From NCBI GenBank assembly GCA_033782935.1, contig JAWQEG010001313.1:570001-634000 (forward strand): 64,000 bases of DNA, read 5' to 3'. This DNA is from Petrolisthes cinctipes (Eukaryota; Arthropoda; Malacostraca; Decapoda; Porcellanidae). Position numbers and translations under genes: made by a program. This document shows, one piece after another, positions 20,996 to 33,845 of the stretch. Every line of letters begins with the position of its first letter. Within the stretch, counting starts at the first letter, position 1. The notes beneath the pieces are model-generated. The model saw only the letters and a list, made by a program, of their open reading frames with translations. It was not told the DNA's origin and made no database searches.

Positions 20996-23720
20996 TTAAA
21001 CACCTAGACGGTGATTTAAGACTTTGTCTAATCTGGACTTGAACTGATCCATAGAGTTGCTGTTGACTACATCAGCAGGAAGCGCGTTCCAAGTACCGCA
21101 GATGCTGTATGTAAAGAATTTACCACACAGATCACGGTTGTATCGCTTCAGTTCAAGTTTGTAGCCATGATTCCTGGTTGTGCCCTCACTGAGTTGGAAA
21201 ATGTCCCTGTAGTCTACATTGTCAAAGCCTCGTAGTATTTTAAACACTTCGATAAGCTGACCACACAGTCTCCGGGTTTCCAAAGAGAACAGGTCGAGTT
21301 CTACCAACCGATCTTTATAGCTCTTGTGTCTAAGAGAGGGTATAAGTTTGGTTGCCCTGGCTTGCACTCGTTCCAATCTCGCGATATCCTTTCGGAAAGG
21401 ACTCCAAAACTGGACTGCATACTCCAGGTGTGGTCGGACAAGGGAATAGTACAGACAAAGTACTATCTCCTTGTTCCGGTATCCAAACTGTCGCTTTATG
21501 TACCCTAACATCCTTTGGGCTTTCTTCTACGCCTCAATACACTGCTTTGAGAACTTGAGGTCGCTGGTGATAGTTACACTCAAGTCTTTCTCAGTATCAG
21601 TGCTTACGAGAGCATTGCCCTTAAGGTTATACTCTGTTCAGGGGTTTATGTGGCCTATATGCATAACTTTGCATTTGTTCATGTTAAATGGCATTTGCCA
21701 CGTGTCAGACCACTCCCCAATCTTCCTAAGATCTTCTTGTAAGCGGGTAGTATTTCCTTCTTTCGCGACATTCATACCAAGCTTAGTATCATCGGCGAAT
21801 TTGGAAATCTTGGCAACCATGTCACCATCCATGTCATTAACATAGATGATAAACAGTAATGGTCCCAGAACAGAACCTTGGGGAACACCGCTAGTAACGG
21901 GCACCCACTCTGATGCCTGTCCATTCACTACCACCCACTGCCATCTGTCACTTAGCCAGTTCTCTATCCAATTTGCCACATTTCCGTCTATGCCCAGTGC
22001 ACGCACTTTCCGAAGGAGGCGGCAGTGGGGTACCTTATCAAAGGCTTTTTGAAAGTCTAAGTAGACAACATCGACCGCTTTATCCCGATCATGCTCACTG
22101 AAAACAAAATGGAAGAATTCCACCAGATTTGTGAGGCATGACCGGTGCTGCCGGAACCCATGCTGGGAACCCCTCAGTAGCAAATTTGATTCTAAGTGTG
22201 CTGTTATTTTGTCCACCATGATACTCTCCATGAGTTTACAGACTATTGAGGTTAAACTGATGGGTCTGTAGTTTGACGGTTGGCTAGCATTTCCCTTCTT
22301 GAAGATAGGAGTCACCTCTGCCTCACGCCAGTCTCTAGGAATGCATCCAGTCTGGATTACCCTGTTGAAGACCATGCACAGGTGTCGTGATACTTCACCA
22401 TGCAATTCTTTCAACACTCTAGGTAAGAACCCATGCGGACCGGGGGACTTGTTTGCTTTTAATTCGATTGTAATTTCTCTCGATTTCTTCTTGGGCGAAG
22501 ACCATTGACTCCAATTTCTCACTGAAGGAGCCCAAAGGTTCGGGAATGGGACCACTCTCCTCACAGAACACTGAAGAGAAGTATTCATTTAAGAGGTTAG
22601 TATTTTCTGCATCAGAGTGCATCAATGCTCCATCCTCATTCACCAAGGGACCGATCCTGCGTCGGATTGGTTTACGGCCATTCACATAACTGAAAAACAC
22701 CTTGGGGTTCTCTTTGCAGAGTCTAGCCACACGGACCTCCTCAGCATGCTTAGCCGCCCTTATTTTGAACTTCACGTTTTGATTCAGTCTTCTATGACCG
22801 TCAAAGTCCCCAGATGTCTTCGCTCAATGATACGCAGTTCTCCTCTCCCTTAGTAGGTTATGGATTTCCCGATTAAACCACTTAGGTTGAATGAACTTCT
22901 AACCTGTTCCCTTCAGAGGAATAAAGCGCGACTGAAGTTCCATGAAGGAAGACAAGAATGACCTCCACAGATCATCAGCACTCTCTCCCTCCTCTAGTTC
23001 CATTTCAGCAACGCTTTCACGAAGACCTGCAAAGTTCGCTCTCCCTATGTCTAACCTTCTATGCACCGGGGTCACGGTCTCCATATTAGGGACCTTAACT
23101 GAAAATCTTATAAGCTTGTGGTCGCTTCCGCCTATTTCTTCGTTTACAGAGAGGTCTTGAATGATGTCATCCTCGGAGGTGAGGACCAAGTCGAGTATGT
23201 TAGCACCTCTTGTTGGCTCCCTTACCCATTGAGTGAGGAATTCATCATTTACAAACTCCAAGAGTGGTGTGATCTCGGCAGAGGGCTCTCTGGTTTCCCA
23301 GTCAACATGTGTGTTGAAGTCCCCCATAAGGATGCACACCCTGCCGTCCACTAGTTCACCCAGCAACTGGTATAGGTCCCTGTCCATCTCATTGAGTTGT
23401 CCAGGGGGTCTATAAAGCAGCAGGGTTCTGTATTTTGCAGTGCCTATTTCTAGGTCAACTCCAAGGAGCTCGTGATTCGATGTGATGTTGCAGGTCATCG
23501 ATTTGATAGAGTTCTTTACATACAACAGCACACCACCACCCTCTCTGTCCTCTCTATCTTTGTGGAAGAGTTGGTAGCCTGGAATCACGAATTCCCCTTC
23601 AAGATCTCTGTCTGAGGTTCTCAACCATGACTCCGTTATGGCCACCATCTCAAGTTCCTCTGTCGCAACGAGGGCCCGCAGTTCCAAAAACTTGTTTCGG
23701 ATGGACCTGGCGTTGAACAA
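20996..23720 (-). pseudogene. CR1 ORF2, endonuclease-reverse transcriptase, broken
   Basis: Endonuclease from MFNARSIRNKFLEL through AITESWL, LLYRPPGQ and LMGDFNTHVDW to GGSDHKLIRFSV. The frame then meets TAG at about 22898 and TGA about 25 codons later but stays readable to about 22480, where a frameshift moves it to the RT frame. RT blocks: NYRPISLTSIVCKLMES, FRQHRSCLTNLVEF, LDFQKAFDKVPH (motif A), SGVPQGSVLGPLLF (motif B) and KFADDTKLG (motif C, catalytic DD). Two more stops follow, just past HINP and before KKAQRMLGY. The C-terminal domain (HLEYAVQFWSP, RATKLIPSLRH, LETRRLCGQLIE, WNALPADVV) is typical of CR1. All catalytic motifs are present, but the copy cannot make a full product. Confidence 0.88.
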
Positions 23721-23755
23721 TAGAACCTTCAGGGAACCCCCAACTGCAGGGCTCC

Positions 23756-25042
23756 CTATACTCTTCCGTTTCCCGGTTTGGTCATTGTCTTGGTAGTGCT
23801 GGGGATATCCTTCTTCAGGATCTCAGCAAATGTCTTCTCTGGGGTCACTCTAGCATAGCGACGAGGGATCTCCTCCACGCTCGGTCGAGTGCTCCAAAGA
23901 CATCGTCGGACGGTGTCTTCCATTAATTTGCAAAACACTTCTTTCCCCTTTGGTGAGAGATGTGTGCCATCCCTCTGGTAGAGGTCGTCTCTACCAAAGA
24001 GTGAGGTGTAGGGGTCCACAACGAACACCCCCTCGGCTGTACACAAATCAGCCAGGCGCTGATTTACTGCAATGTTCTTTGACAGAGCAGTCCCTAAAGG
24101 GCCTCTCCTTGGGAGCATGCCAACAACTATCCTTCTGCGGGTTTTTAACCCACAGTCATCTACTGCACCGAGCACATCCGAGAGGACTCCTTCGGTCATG
24201 CCTACTCTACCATTTCTCAGGTAGATGTCATTACCACTCACCATGAGTGCAATGACAGCAGATCTGGATGTTTGGATCCTCTCAGCTTCCTTTCGGAGGT
24301 CAGCATTGCCACAACCTGGTAAACAATTCACCTTCACAGAAGTGTGAAGGCGATCTGCAATTAGCGGTTGCAGCCCTCGTGCCTGGGAATCACCTATAAT
24401 GTGTATATCCACAGGCCTCTCCTTGGTAGGAGCACGAGATGCCTTGTGAGGATCCCGAGATCGTTTTGAATTCCTGCCGGGCTTGTCACTTCCTCCAGGT
24501 TGCTTCTTCGTCTTCTTTTCCTTCTTCATTTTCTTTTCCTTCTTATTTGATTCCTCACTTTCCTCTAATCCCTCCTCAACTGTCTTCTTGGGTTTTTCTC
24601 CCTTCTCCATATTCCCCTCCTCTTTTCCATCACACTTTTCAGCAGTCTCTTTTCCATTTAGCTTTTCTGCAGTCTCTTTTCCCTCTTCATTGTTGTTGTT
24701 CTTCTTCTTGTTGTTCTTCTTCTTGTTCTTCTTCTTCTTGTTCTTCTTCATCGTGTTCTTTACCGCCATGGTGGAGCTCTCCGGTGAAGAACCTCCTTGG
24801 ACTGCCTTGTCTCTCACATGGCAGTCACACCTCTGTGAGTCCATTCGGAGAACTTCCTCCTTTAGGGAGTTGTTCTCCTTCGTGAGCAGTGAGATGTGCT
24901 TCATCAACCTCTCCTCGAGTTTGCAAAAGTCGCAGACACTCGAGGAGTCTAGGTCGCTCGCACTCCTCCCGCTGAAGTCCTCACACCAGCGGTATACCTT
25001 GCATGTAGTACATGTAAATTTTCTTGCTGATGGACCAGTCAT
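23756..25042 (-). CDS. CR1 ORF1 protein, zinc finger plus SGNH esterase-like
   Basis: 428 codons, intact. Residues 11-45 hold paired cysteines (CTTC, CEDF, CDFC) like a small zinc-binding domain. A short coiled stretch follows (about 46-65), then a Lys/Glu-rich low-complexity region (about 90-200). Residues 212-375 resemble an SGNH hydrolase: IIGDSQARGL (block I, Ser), VSGNDIY (block III, Asn) and DGTHLSPKG (block V, Asp/His). CR1 and L2 group ORF1 proteins are known to carry such esterase domains, which are thought to act in RNP function or membrane association. The stop lies 35 bp before the first ATG of the endonuclease frame. Confidence 0.85.
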   Translation of the reverse strand: MTGPSARKFTCTTCKVYRWCEDFSGRSASDLDSSSVCDFCKLEERLMKHISLLTKENNSLKEEVLRMDSQRCDCHVRDKAVQGGSSPESSTMAVKNTMKKNKKKKNKKKNNKKKNNNNEEGKETAEKLNGKETAEKCDGKEEGNMEKGEKPKKTVEEGLEESEESNKKEKKMKKEKKTKKQPGGSDKPGRNSKRSRDPHKASRAPTKERPVDIHIIGDSQARGLQPLIADRLHTSVKVNCLPGCGNADLRKEAERIQTSRSAVIALMVSGNDIYLRNGRVGMTEGVLSDVLGAVDDCGLKTRRRIVVGMLPRRGPLGTALSKNIAVNQRLADLCTAEGVFVVDPYTSLFGRDDLYQRDGTHLSPKGKEVFCKLMEDTVRRCLWSTRPSVEEIPRRYARVTPEKTFAEILKKDIPSTTKTMTKPGNGRV

Positions 25043-25949
25043 CTCTCTCTAATTCAATTTAAGACCAACAATACAAAAGAAAATGTAATGTGATTTGGTC
25101 TCGCATAAGTCTCATCCGCCTACTTCCAGAAGGTTTTCGGTCGTTCGGCCAACAGAAACCCTTATGAGCCAAGCACACCAACCCTAAGGTCTCCCCTGGG
25201 CCGGACGGCCCCAATCGTGCTGCAGCTCCCAACTGAGCAGCACAAGAGTCCTAAGTAAATGGGACTCTGATTTTTCGACAGGGGTGCTTGAAGTGTAACC
25301 GTCGTCCTACTAATCCCTACTAATCCTCCATCCGTGGCCAAACTTAAAGCAAATAGTAAAACTAAATGCCCATGACTTAATCCGAGATCTTTTACTCGCC
25401 TGGCAGCCAGCGAGGCACGAAAGCTCTCTCACCAAAGAGCAGTCGAGCCTTTAGGCACCTAAGAACGGTCACAGGGAGCTGGTCAGGCTTATTAATCTAA
25501 GAGAATACCTACGGGGGTCCTGAGGCATCTCCATTACTCGTAACCCACACGCCTGAGATCCCTTCAATCTCAGCCCTTTCGAAACCTGTGAGCGTTAAAA
25601 GGCGTTGTTTTAAGAGGTTCCAAAGACTCCCTTCTCACACGGCATAAGGTAGCTGGTGAGGTCCTTAACAATAAAAACTTATATCGAAAGTGATGGATTT
25701 TTTTTTTGTTTTTTTTGTTAGGACAGTTGAAGAGCAGTTGTGAAACTTAATATTAACAGAACCGAAAAAGACTAGTAAGGGGATGCTAGGAGATACACCA
25801 AGAAGGGAAATGTGAAGATTTGACAACTCTTAGTCAGAATCCTAATAACGCTACCTTTCTGGCATGGGTAACCCTACTGGACTAAATGTCCCCCAGCATA
25901 GCTAGCAAAATTCAAACAGATCACACAAGCTCTCTCACCGACTACTACT

Positions 25950-26625
25950 AATAGTAGTAGTATGTGTGTTATATATGTGTGTGTTATATATGTGTGTTAT
26001 ATATGTGTTATATATGTGTGTTATATATATGTGTGTTATATATGTGTGTGTTATATATGTGTGTGTTATATATGTGTGTGTTATATATATGTGTGTGTTA
26101 TATATATGTGTGTGTTATATATATGTGTGTGTTATATATATGTGTGATATATATATATATGTGTGTGTTATTTATATGTGTGTTATATATATGTGTGTGT
26201 TATATACGTGTGTTATATATGTGTGTTATATATGTGTTATATATATATGTGTGGTATATATATGTGTGGTATATATATGTGTGTTATATATATGTGCATT
26301 ATATATATGTGTGTGTTATATATATGTGTGTGTTATATATATGTGTGTGTTATATATATGTGTAATATATATAATATATATGTGTGTGTTATATATATAT
26401 GTGTGTTATATATATGTGTGTGTTATATATATGTGTGTGTTATATATATATGTGTGTGTTATATATATGTGTGTTATATATATGTGTGGTATATATATGT
26501 GTGGTATATATATGTGTGTTATATTTGTGTGTTATAAATGTGTGTTATATATATGTGTGTTATATATATGTGTGTTATATATTTGTGTTATATATATATA
26601 TATGTGTTATATATGTGTATTTTCT
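25950..26625. repeat. (TATATGTGTGTT)n satellite
   Basis: About 680 bp of imperfect 11-15 bp units mixing TATATA with TGTGTGT. Overlapping plus-strand frames of up to 225 codons (CVIYM-type) arise because the unit lacks stops. Confidence 0.95.
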
Positions 26626-26739
26626 TTTCTTTATTATTTCTAGGATGGACTGGGACTCTTGTTGTTGTTGTGAAGTGCTGTAATGAAGTGTTGGTTTGTA
26701 TGTATGTGTGTTTTTTATTCATATGTGTCATACTAGATG

Positions 26740-26823
26740 GTGACACACACACACACATACACAGACAGACAGATACACACACAGACACAGACAGACAGAC
26801 ACACACACACACACAGACAGACA

Positions 26824-26867
<44 letters not shown>

Positions 26868-26973
26868 GACAGACAGACAGACAGACAGCCAGACAGACAC
26901 ACACACACACACACACACACAGACAGACAGACAGACAGAGAGACAGACACACACACACACACACACACACACA
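26740..26973. repeat. (AC)n / (AGAC)n compound microsatellite
   Basis: Alternating CACACA and CAGACAGA blocks. All reading frames are artefacts. Confidence 0.97.
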
Positions 26974-26979
26974 GTGGAG

Positions 26980-27400
26980 CTTCATGGTGTTGGTTGGTAA
27001 GGCTACTAATTACTCTACAAAGTTATCACAGTCAACAGATTACCATTATGTTTGTTGATGGGTTGGTGTTGTTGGCCAGACTGTCTGTCCCAGCAGCAGT
27101 CCAGAGTCCGAGCAGTCCAGAGTCCGAGCAGTCCAGAGTCCGAGGAGTCCAGAGTCCGTGTTGATGCTGGCACCCACTAAAGGCAGTGAGGAAGAATGGT
27201 GTTGGTTGTGTGTTGTATATATGTGTGTAACATTTTACTCTACCAAAATATTTCAGTCAACAGATTACCATTATGTTTGTTGATGGTGTCGTGTTGTGAG
27301 GGAGAACGGTGTTGGTTCTGTGTTGTATGTAATTATGTGTGTAACTTTTTACTCTACCACCAAGATATTTCAGTCAAAGGTTACCGCCTCGTTGATGGGG
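26980..27400. repeat. Degenerate ~105-bp repeat plus 17-bp repeat
   Basis: Three diverged copies (about 26985, 27195 and 27308) share GGTGTTGGTT, ACTCTACNAA and TCAGTCAACAGATTACC. Between them, 27085-27155 has a 17-bp unit (GCAGTCCAGAGTCCGA) in about four copies. Confidence 0.8.
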
Positions 27401-27564
27401 GCGGGGAGATTTTGTGGCGGTTTGGCCCCCCCCCGTAGCTTCCTTCCTTGGCAGCCCTGGGGGGGAAGGGGAGTGTCCCACGACGTAGACGCCGCCACTC
27501 CAGGACCAGTTCTGTTGTTGTTGTGTGACATACAGTACTTTGGAAGAATGACAACACTCTAATG

Positions 27565-27711
27565 TACACACACACACACAGCCCACCCAAACTATCACAA
27601 GGCTACACACACACACACACATACACACACACCCGGCCCACCTGAGTCCAAGCCTGAGATCTGAAGCAGGGAGTTTCTGGACGACAGCCCACCAAAAAAA
27701 CCATCACAAGG

Positions 27712-27750
<39 letters not shown>
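27565..27750. repeat. MITE-B half copy with (AC)n
   Basis: Contains GCCCACCTGAGTCCAAGCC, GAGATCTGAAGCAGGGAG and TTCTGGACGACAGCCCACC, matching the left arm of the element at 46455-46660. (AC)n runs lie within and after it. Confidence 0.75.
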
Positions 27751-27828
27751 TTTCATTCCATTTACCATACATATATTTATCTGTAAATTTATGCCTATAT
27801 TTATGTTTACTTTTCAATTTGTATCAGT

Positions 27829-28540
<712 letters not shown>

Positions 28541-28675
28541 TAATATTTATACATGATATGATATGCTATAAATATACTCGATAATATGTTTATCTTTATA
28601 AACTCAATATTATTTGTGTACTTTTCAATTTATATCATTACCATATACTTTTTAATCTACTCTGACATCATTATT

Positions 28676-30101
<1,426 letters not shown>

Positions 30102-30171
30102 AAATGTTGGAACAAAATAATTTATACTTTTCTCTTTTCTTTACAGACATACATTGGATGTGTGTGTGTTA

Positions 30172-30257
30172 CTACTACTACTACTACTACTACCCCTACC
30201 ACTACTACTACTACTACTACCACCACTACTACTACTACTACTACTACCACTACTACC

Positions 30258-30289
<32 letters not shown>

Positions 30290-30348
30290 CACCACCACTA
30301 TTACTACTACTACCACTACTACTACTACCACTACTACTACTACTACTA

Positions 30349-30385
<37 letters not shown>
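30172..30385. repeat. (ACT)n microsatellite
   Basis: About 70 triplets of ACT with ACC variants. The Tyr/Thr/Leu frames are artefacts. Confidence 0.97.
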
Positions 30386-30666
30386 ATCTTCAACTACTAC
30401 AGGTTACAACGAGGGAGCTTCGCTGGCGTGTATGAGTGTGTGTGTATGTGTATTGTATTTGTGTGTGTATATATTAATTAGATTGTACAATGTCAGGATT
30501 TAATAAAATTTTATTAACTTAATAAATTGTCAGGATGTATTTTATTATATATATATGTATGTATTTTATTAACTTAATAAATTGTCAGGATGTATTTTAT
30601 TTTATATATATATGTATGTATTTAACTAATGCAAGGCAACTTGCACATGTAATTGCCCCCCTACAG
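30386..30666. other. AT-rich sequence with a 65-bp direct repeat
   Basis: A block containing TTAATAAATTGTCAGGATG occurs twice (about 30518 and 30576), followed by CCCCCCTACAG, the acceptor of the candidate exon. Confidence 0.7.
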
Positions 30667-30744
30667 TTGCTGTTGGCCACACCCTGTGTAGAGGGTGTGG
30701 TCATCGCCGGGTCCTCTGGAGAGGGCTCGGCGTCATCGGACCAG
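30667..30744 (+). CDS. Candidate 26-codon internal exon, product unknown
   Basis: 78 nt between TTGCCCCCCTACAG and CAG|GTTAGT, symmetrical phase 0, reading LLLATPCVEGVV then IAGSSGEGSASSDQ. It is GC-rich against AT-rich surroundings, which suits an exon. No partner exon was found within several kb and the family is not recognised. Confidence 0.42.
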
Positions 30745-31135
30745 GTTAGTACTACCTTTTACATTACACAGTGCTATTGGTTTGTAAGCTGACCAACCAA
30801 AAGCTTTGTGTGCTTACAAACAAATACCAACCACTTAGGAATCGACCTAATATCTTTTGTTTGATTTAAGTATTTTTATGTTGATGTGTAAATCAAACAT
30901 ATTTTTTCAATTAAAACTTTAAACTATTAAAACTTTATACAATTTGATAATTTATTTAAATTTTGGACTTCATAGCATTTCATGATTAAACTTAGACTTA
31001 ACAAATATTTAAATAAATCTTTTTGAGGATTTTTTTTTTCATTTAACAGTAACAATTAAACTGTAATAAAAATAATAAATATAATTATTAATCCATGACA
31101 TATTTATTTATTTTCCACTTCGGCTGTTGGTTGAT

Positions 31136-31137
<2 letters not shown>
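30745..31137. other. AT-rich unassigned sequence
   Basis: No gene or repeat arm recognised. Confidence 0.55.
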
Positions 31138-31178
<41 letters not shown>

Positions 31179-31245
31179 CTCTACTACTACTACTACTACT
31201 ACTACTGCTACTGCCACTACTACTACTACTACTACCACCACCATC
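31138..31245. repeat. (ACT)n microsatellite
   Basis: About 35 ACT triplets with a few variants. Confidence 0.96.
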
Positions 31246-31417
31246 GCCTTCACATCGTCTGTTATAAAATGGTGAGTATTTTAACCATTAGTTCCAAAAT
31301 AATACAATAATTTCCTTTACAGGTTTTAATACAATAACTTTTTTTTATCAGGTTTTAATACAATAACTTTTTTTTATCAGGTTTTAATACAATAATTTCC
31401 TTTACAGATTTCAAAAC

Positions 31418-31449
<32 letters not shown>

Positions 31450-31790
31450 CATTATTTTTACAGATTTAGTTTTTCATTTTTTTACAGTTTTTTTTTTCAA
31501 TAAAAATTAAAATATGCATTGCTTGTTTTTTAATATTTTGGTGTGAATCATTGATAAAATTAATTAAGAAGGTAAAACTTAAAAATAATAAAAAGTTAAA
31601 AGAATGTGGAAATTAAATGAAAATAAACGAATAATAAATGGAAGATAAAGATGAACAAAATAAAAAATAAAATAATAAAATGGAAATGAGGGTTTACTGT
31701 ACACACATTCATTACAAATTAACATTGTAATAATATACATCCATAACAACAGTACAAAACAAGTCATTACCGTATATGGGTGTGTAATGT
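31246..31790. other. AT-rich sequence with 30-bp repeats and poly(T)
   Basis: CAGGTTTTAATACAATAA recurs three times at 31319-31400, followed by a T-rich run at 31418-31450. No gene recognised. Confidence 0.7.
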
Positions 31791-32217
31791 ACAGCCACAA
31801 TCAAATATCCACCAACACTTTCTTTCCATCGTAGTAAATATCTTGGTAATGAAGAACAAACAACATTTGTGTGATTTTGTAGCACCTCATTATTATTATA
31901 TCTACCAACACTTTCCTTCCATCGTAGTAAATATCTTGGTAATAAATAACAACACGTGTATGATTTTGTACCACCTCATAATAATAATAATTGAGGAGGT
32001 TGAGTTGACTTAAGGTGTTGTTGTATGATTATATTATTATTTGAGATTGATTTATTTGTAAGATGGAAGGAAAGTGTCGGTGTTTATAATATTATGATTG
32101 TGGCTATACACACAACAATAAAACTATCGTGTTGGTGGATATTATTATGCAAAATCATACACGTGTTGTTCTTTATTACCAAGATATTTACTTCGATGGA
32201 AGGAAAGTGTCGGTGGA

Positions 32218-32259
<42 letters not shown>

Positions 32260-32561
32260 GAGGTGCTGCAAAATCATACACGTGTTGTTTTTATTACCAA
32301 GATATTTACTACGATGGAAGGAAAGTGTCGGTGGATATTATTATTATTATTATTATTATTATTAGGTGCTGCAAAATCATACACGTGTTGTTCTTTATTA
32401 CCAAGATATTTACTACGATGGAAGGAAAATGTTGGTGGATATTATTATTATTATTTTAATTATTATGAGGTGCTGCAAAATCATACACGTGTTGTTCTTT
32501 ATTACCAAGATATTTACTACGAAGGGAAAAAAGTGTGGGTGGAAATTTGATTGTGGCAGTA
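31790..32561. mobile_element. MITE-A, TA-flanked, with internal (ATT)n arrays
   Basis: The element at 31792-32559 has inverted termini CAGCCACAATCAAATATCCA and the inverse, bounded by TA on each side. The interior holds about six copies of an ~80-bp subunit (CATACACGTGTTGTTCTTTA, CCAAGATATTTACTACGATG) in both orientations, separated by (ATT)n. TA flanks suggest a Tc1/mariner-like mobiliser. No transposase is present. Confidence 0.82.
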
Positions 32562-32684
32562 CACACATTCATTACAAATTAACAGTGTAAAATAATATAT
32601 ATCCATAACAACAGTTGACTTTCTGCGCCATACAAAATGACACCACGACTGAAGGTTTTGGATAACAAACAGCCTTCTCACATG

Positions 32685-32868
32685 TAGTGGTGTCCAGTCG
32701 GTGGCGAAAGTCCTGTCGCCTCACTTGCTTCACCGAGGTACGCGATGTTCATAGACTCGAGATTATTATGTGTAGAAAACATGTGTATTTCTCGAGTCTA
32801 TGAACATTTTTTGCCTCGGTGAAGCAGCAGGTGAGGCGACAGGACTTCTGCCGCTGACTGTCCCTGGG
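32685..32868. mobile_element. Hairpin MITE, arms about 75 bp
   Basis: Near-perfect inverted arms (CAGTCGGTGGCGAAAGTCC... against its inverse ending CCGCTGACTG) share AGTCCTGTCGCCTCA, GCTTCACCGAGG and GTTCATAGACTCGAGA. The loop is about 25 bp. CA-starting termini suggest hAT-type, but no clean target duplication was found. Confidence 0.8.
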
Positions 32869-32971
32869 TATGTACTGTCGGTGTCAAATATAATCATCCG
32901 TATAGGGGTAATTCACGTAAGAGTTTGACAGCTTTCCTCTGTTCCTTAGATGATAAACTTTCCTAGAAATA

Positions 32972-33168
32972 GGTTAACTACCATCTTTTAATTTAATACA
33001 AGTAGCTACACACTACTTAAAACAATAACACACACACAGGTTAACTATTATCTTTTAATTTAATACAAGTAGCTACACACTACTTAAAACAATAACACAC
33101 ACACAGGTTAACTACCATCTTTTAATTTAATACAAGCAGCTACACACTACTTAAAACAATAACATCAT
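32972..33168. repeat. 66-bp tandem repeat, 3 copies
   Basis: Unit starts AGGTTAACTACCATCTTTTA and ends in AACAATAACACACACAC; copies start near 32972, 33038 and 33104. Confidence 0.93.
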
Positions 33169-33322
33169 ATGTGAACGTGAAAACTTTAGACAGTAAATTG
33201 TTTGAGATACCCATATGTGGATGTTTATTATTTACCGCGACTGTATGTTGCGGCCTAATCTGTTATAAAAAACCTTCATTCCGTCTGTCAGTGTTAATTT
33301 TACTTCACATTAATGACAATCA

Positions 33323-33325
<3 letters not shown>

Positions 33326-33404
<79 letters not shown>
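33326..33404. repeat. (CT)n and (GT)n
   Basis: About 33 CT units followed by six GT units. Confidence 0.97.
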
Positions 33405-33406
<2 letters not shown>

Positions 33407-33558
33407 GTGATTCCCTTGTTGTACAACCGACATTACCACATCAGGCAATGATACTGAGGAGGAAGGAGATGGATATACAACAGCTCCTGTACTATTAATT
33501 CTCTCTCTCTCATAATAACAGTTCTAATTAAGCGCTTATTATAACTCGCTCTGATTGG

Positions 33559-33708
<150 letters not shown>

Positions 33709-33845
33709 CTGCATAGAGTGAGGTCGCAGCCGCTCCGCGCCGCGCTGGCCGAGCTATCCCCATACACAGAGAGTAATACAAAATACTGCATACGTGTGAG
33801 CGTTTAATGTAGGCTAGTGCTGCAATACCAACATCAGCAAGCAAC

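Larger units (their letters stand above)
20853..25945 (-). mobile_element. CR1-type non-LTR retrotransposon, structurally complete, mutated
   Basis: About 5.1 kb on the minus strand: a 5' UTR of about 0.9 kb, ORF1 (25042-23756), then endonuclease-RT ORF2 (23720-20996), and a 3' end with a repeated CTTGTAACTC motif before (CTA)n/(ATT)n. It carries both ORFs in order, but ORF2 holds four in-frame stops and one frameshift, so it is not autonomous now. The right edge meets (TAG)n then a TATGTG satellite. Confidence 0.85.

Noticed and set aside
24483..25052. 189-codon plus-strand ORF rich in Phe and Ser
   Set aside because: It is the antisense of the Lys/Glu-rich part of CR1 ORF1.
25962..26683. 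Several CVIYM-repeat ORFs
   Set aside because: Translations of a TATATGTGTG satellite that lacks stops.
32025..32590. Poly-Leu/Ile and repeated IIHVLFFITKIF ORFs
   Set aside because: They are translations of MITE-A subunits and (ATT)n.
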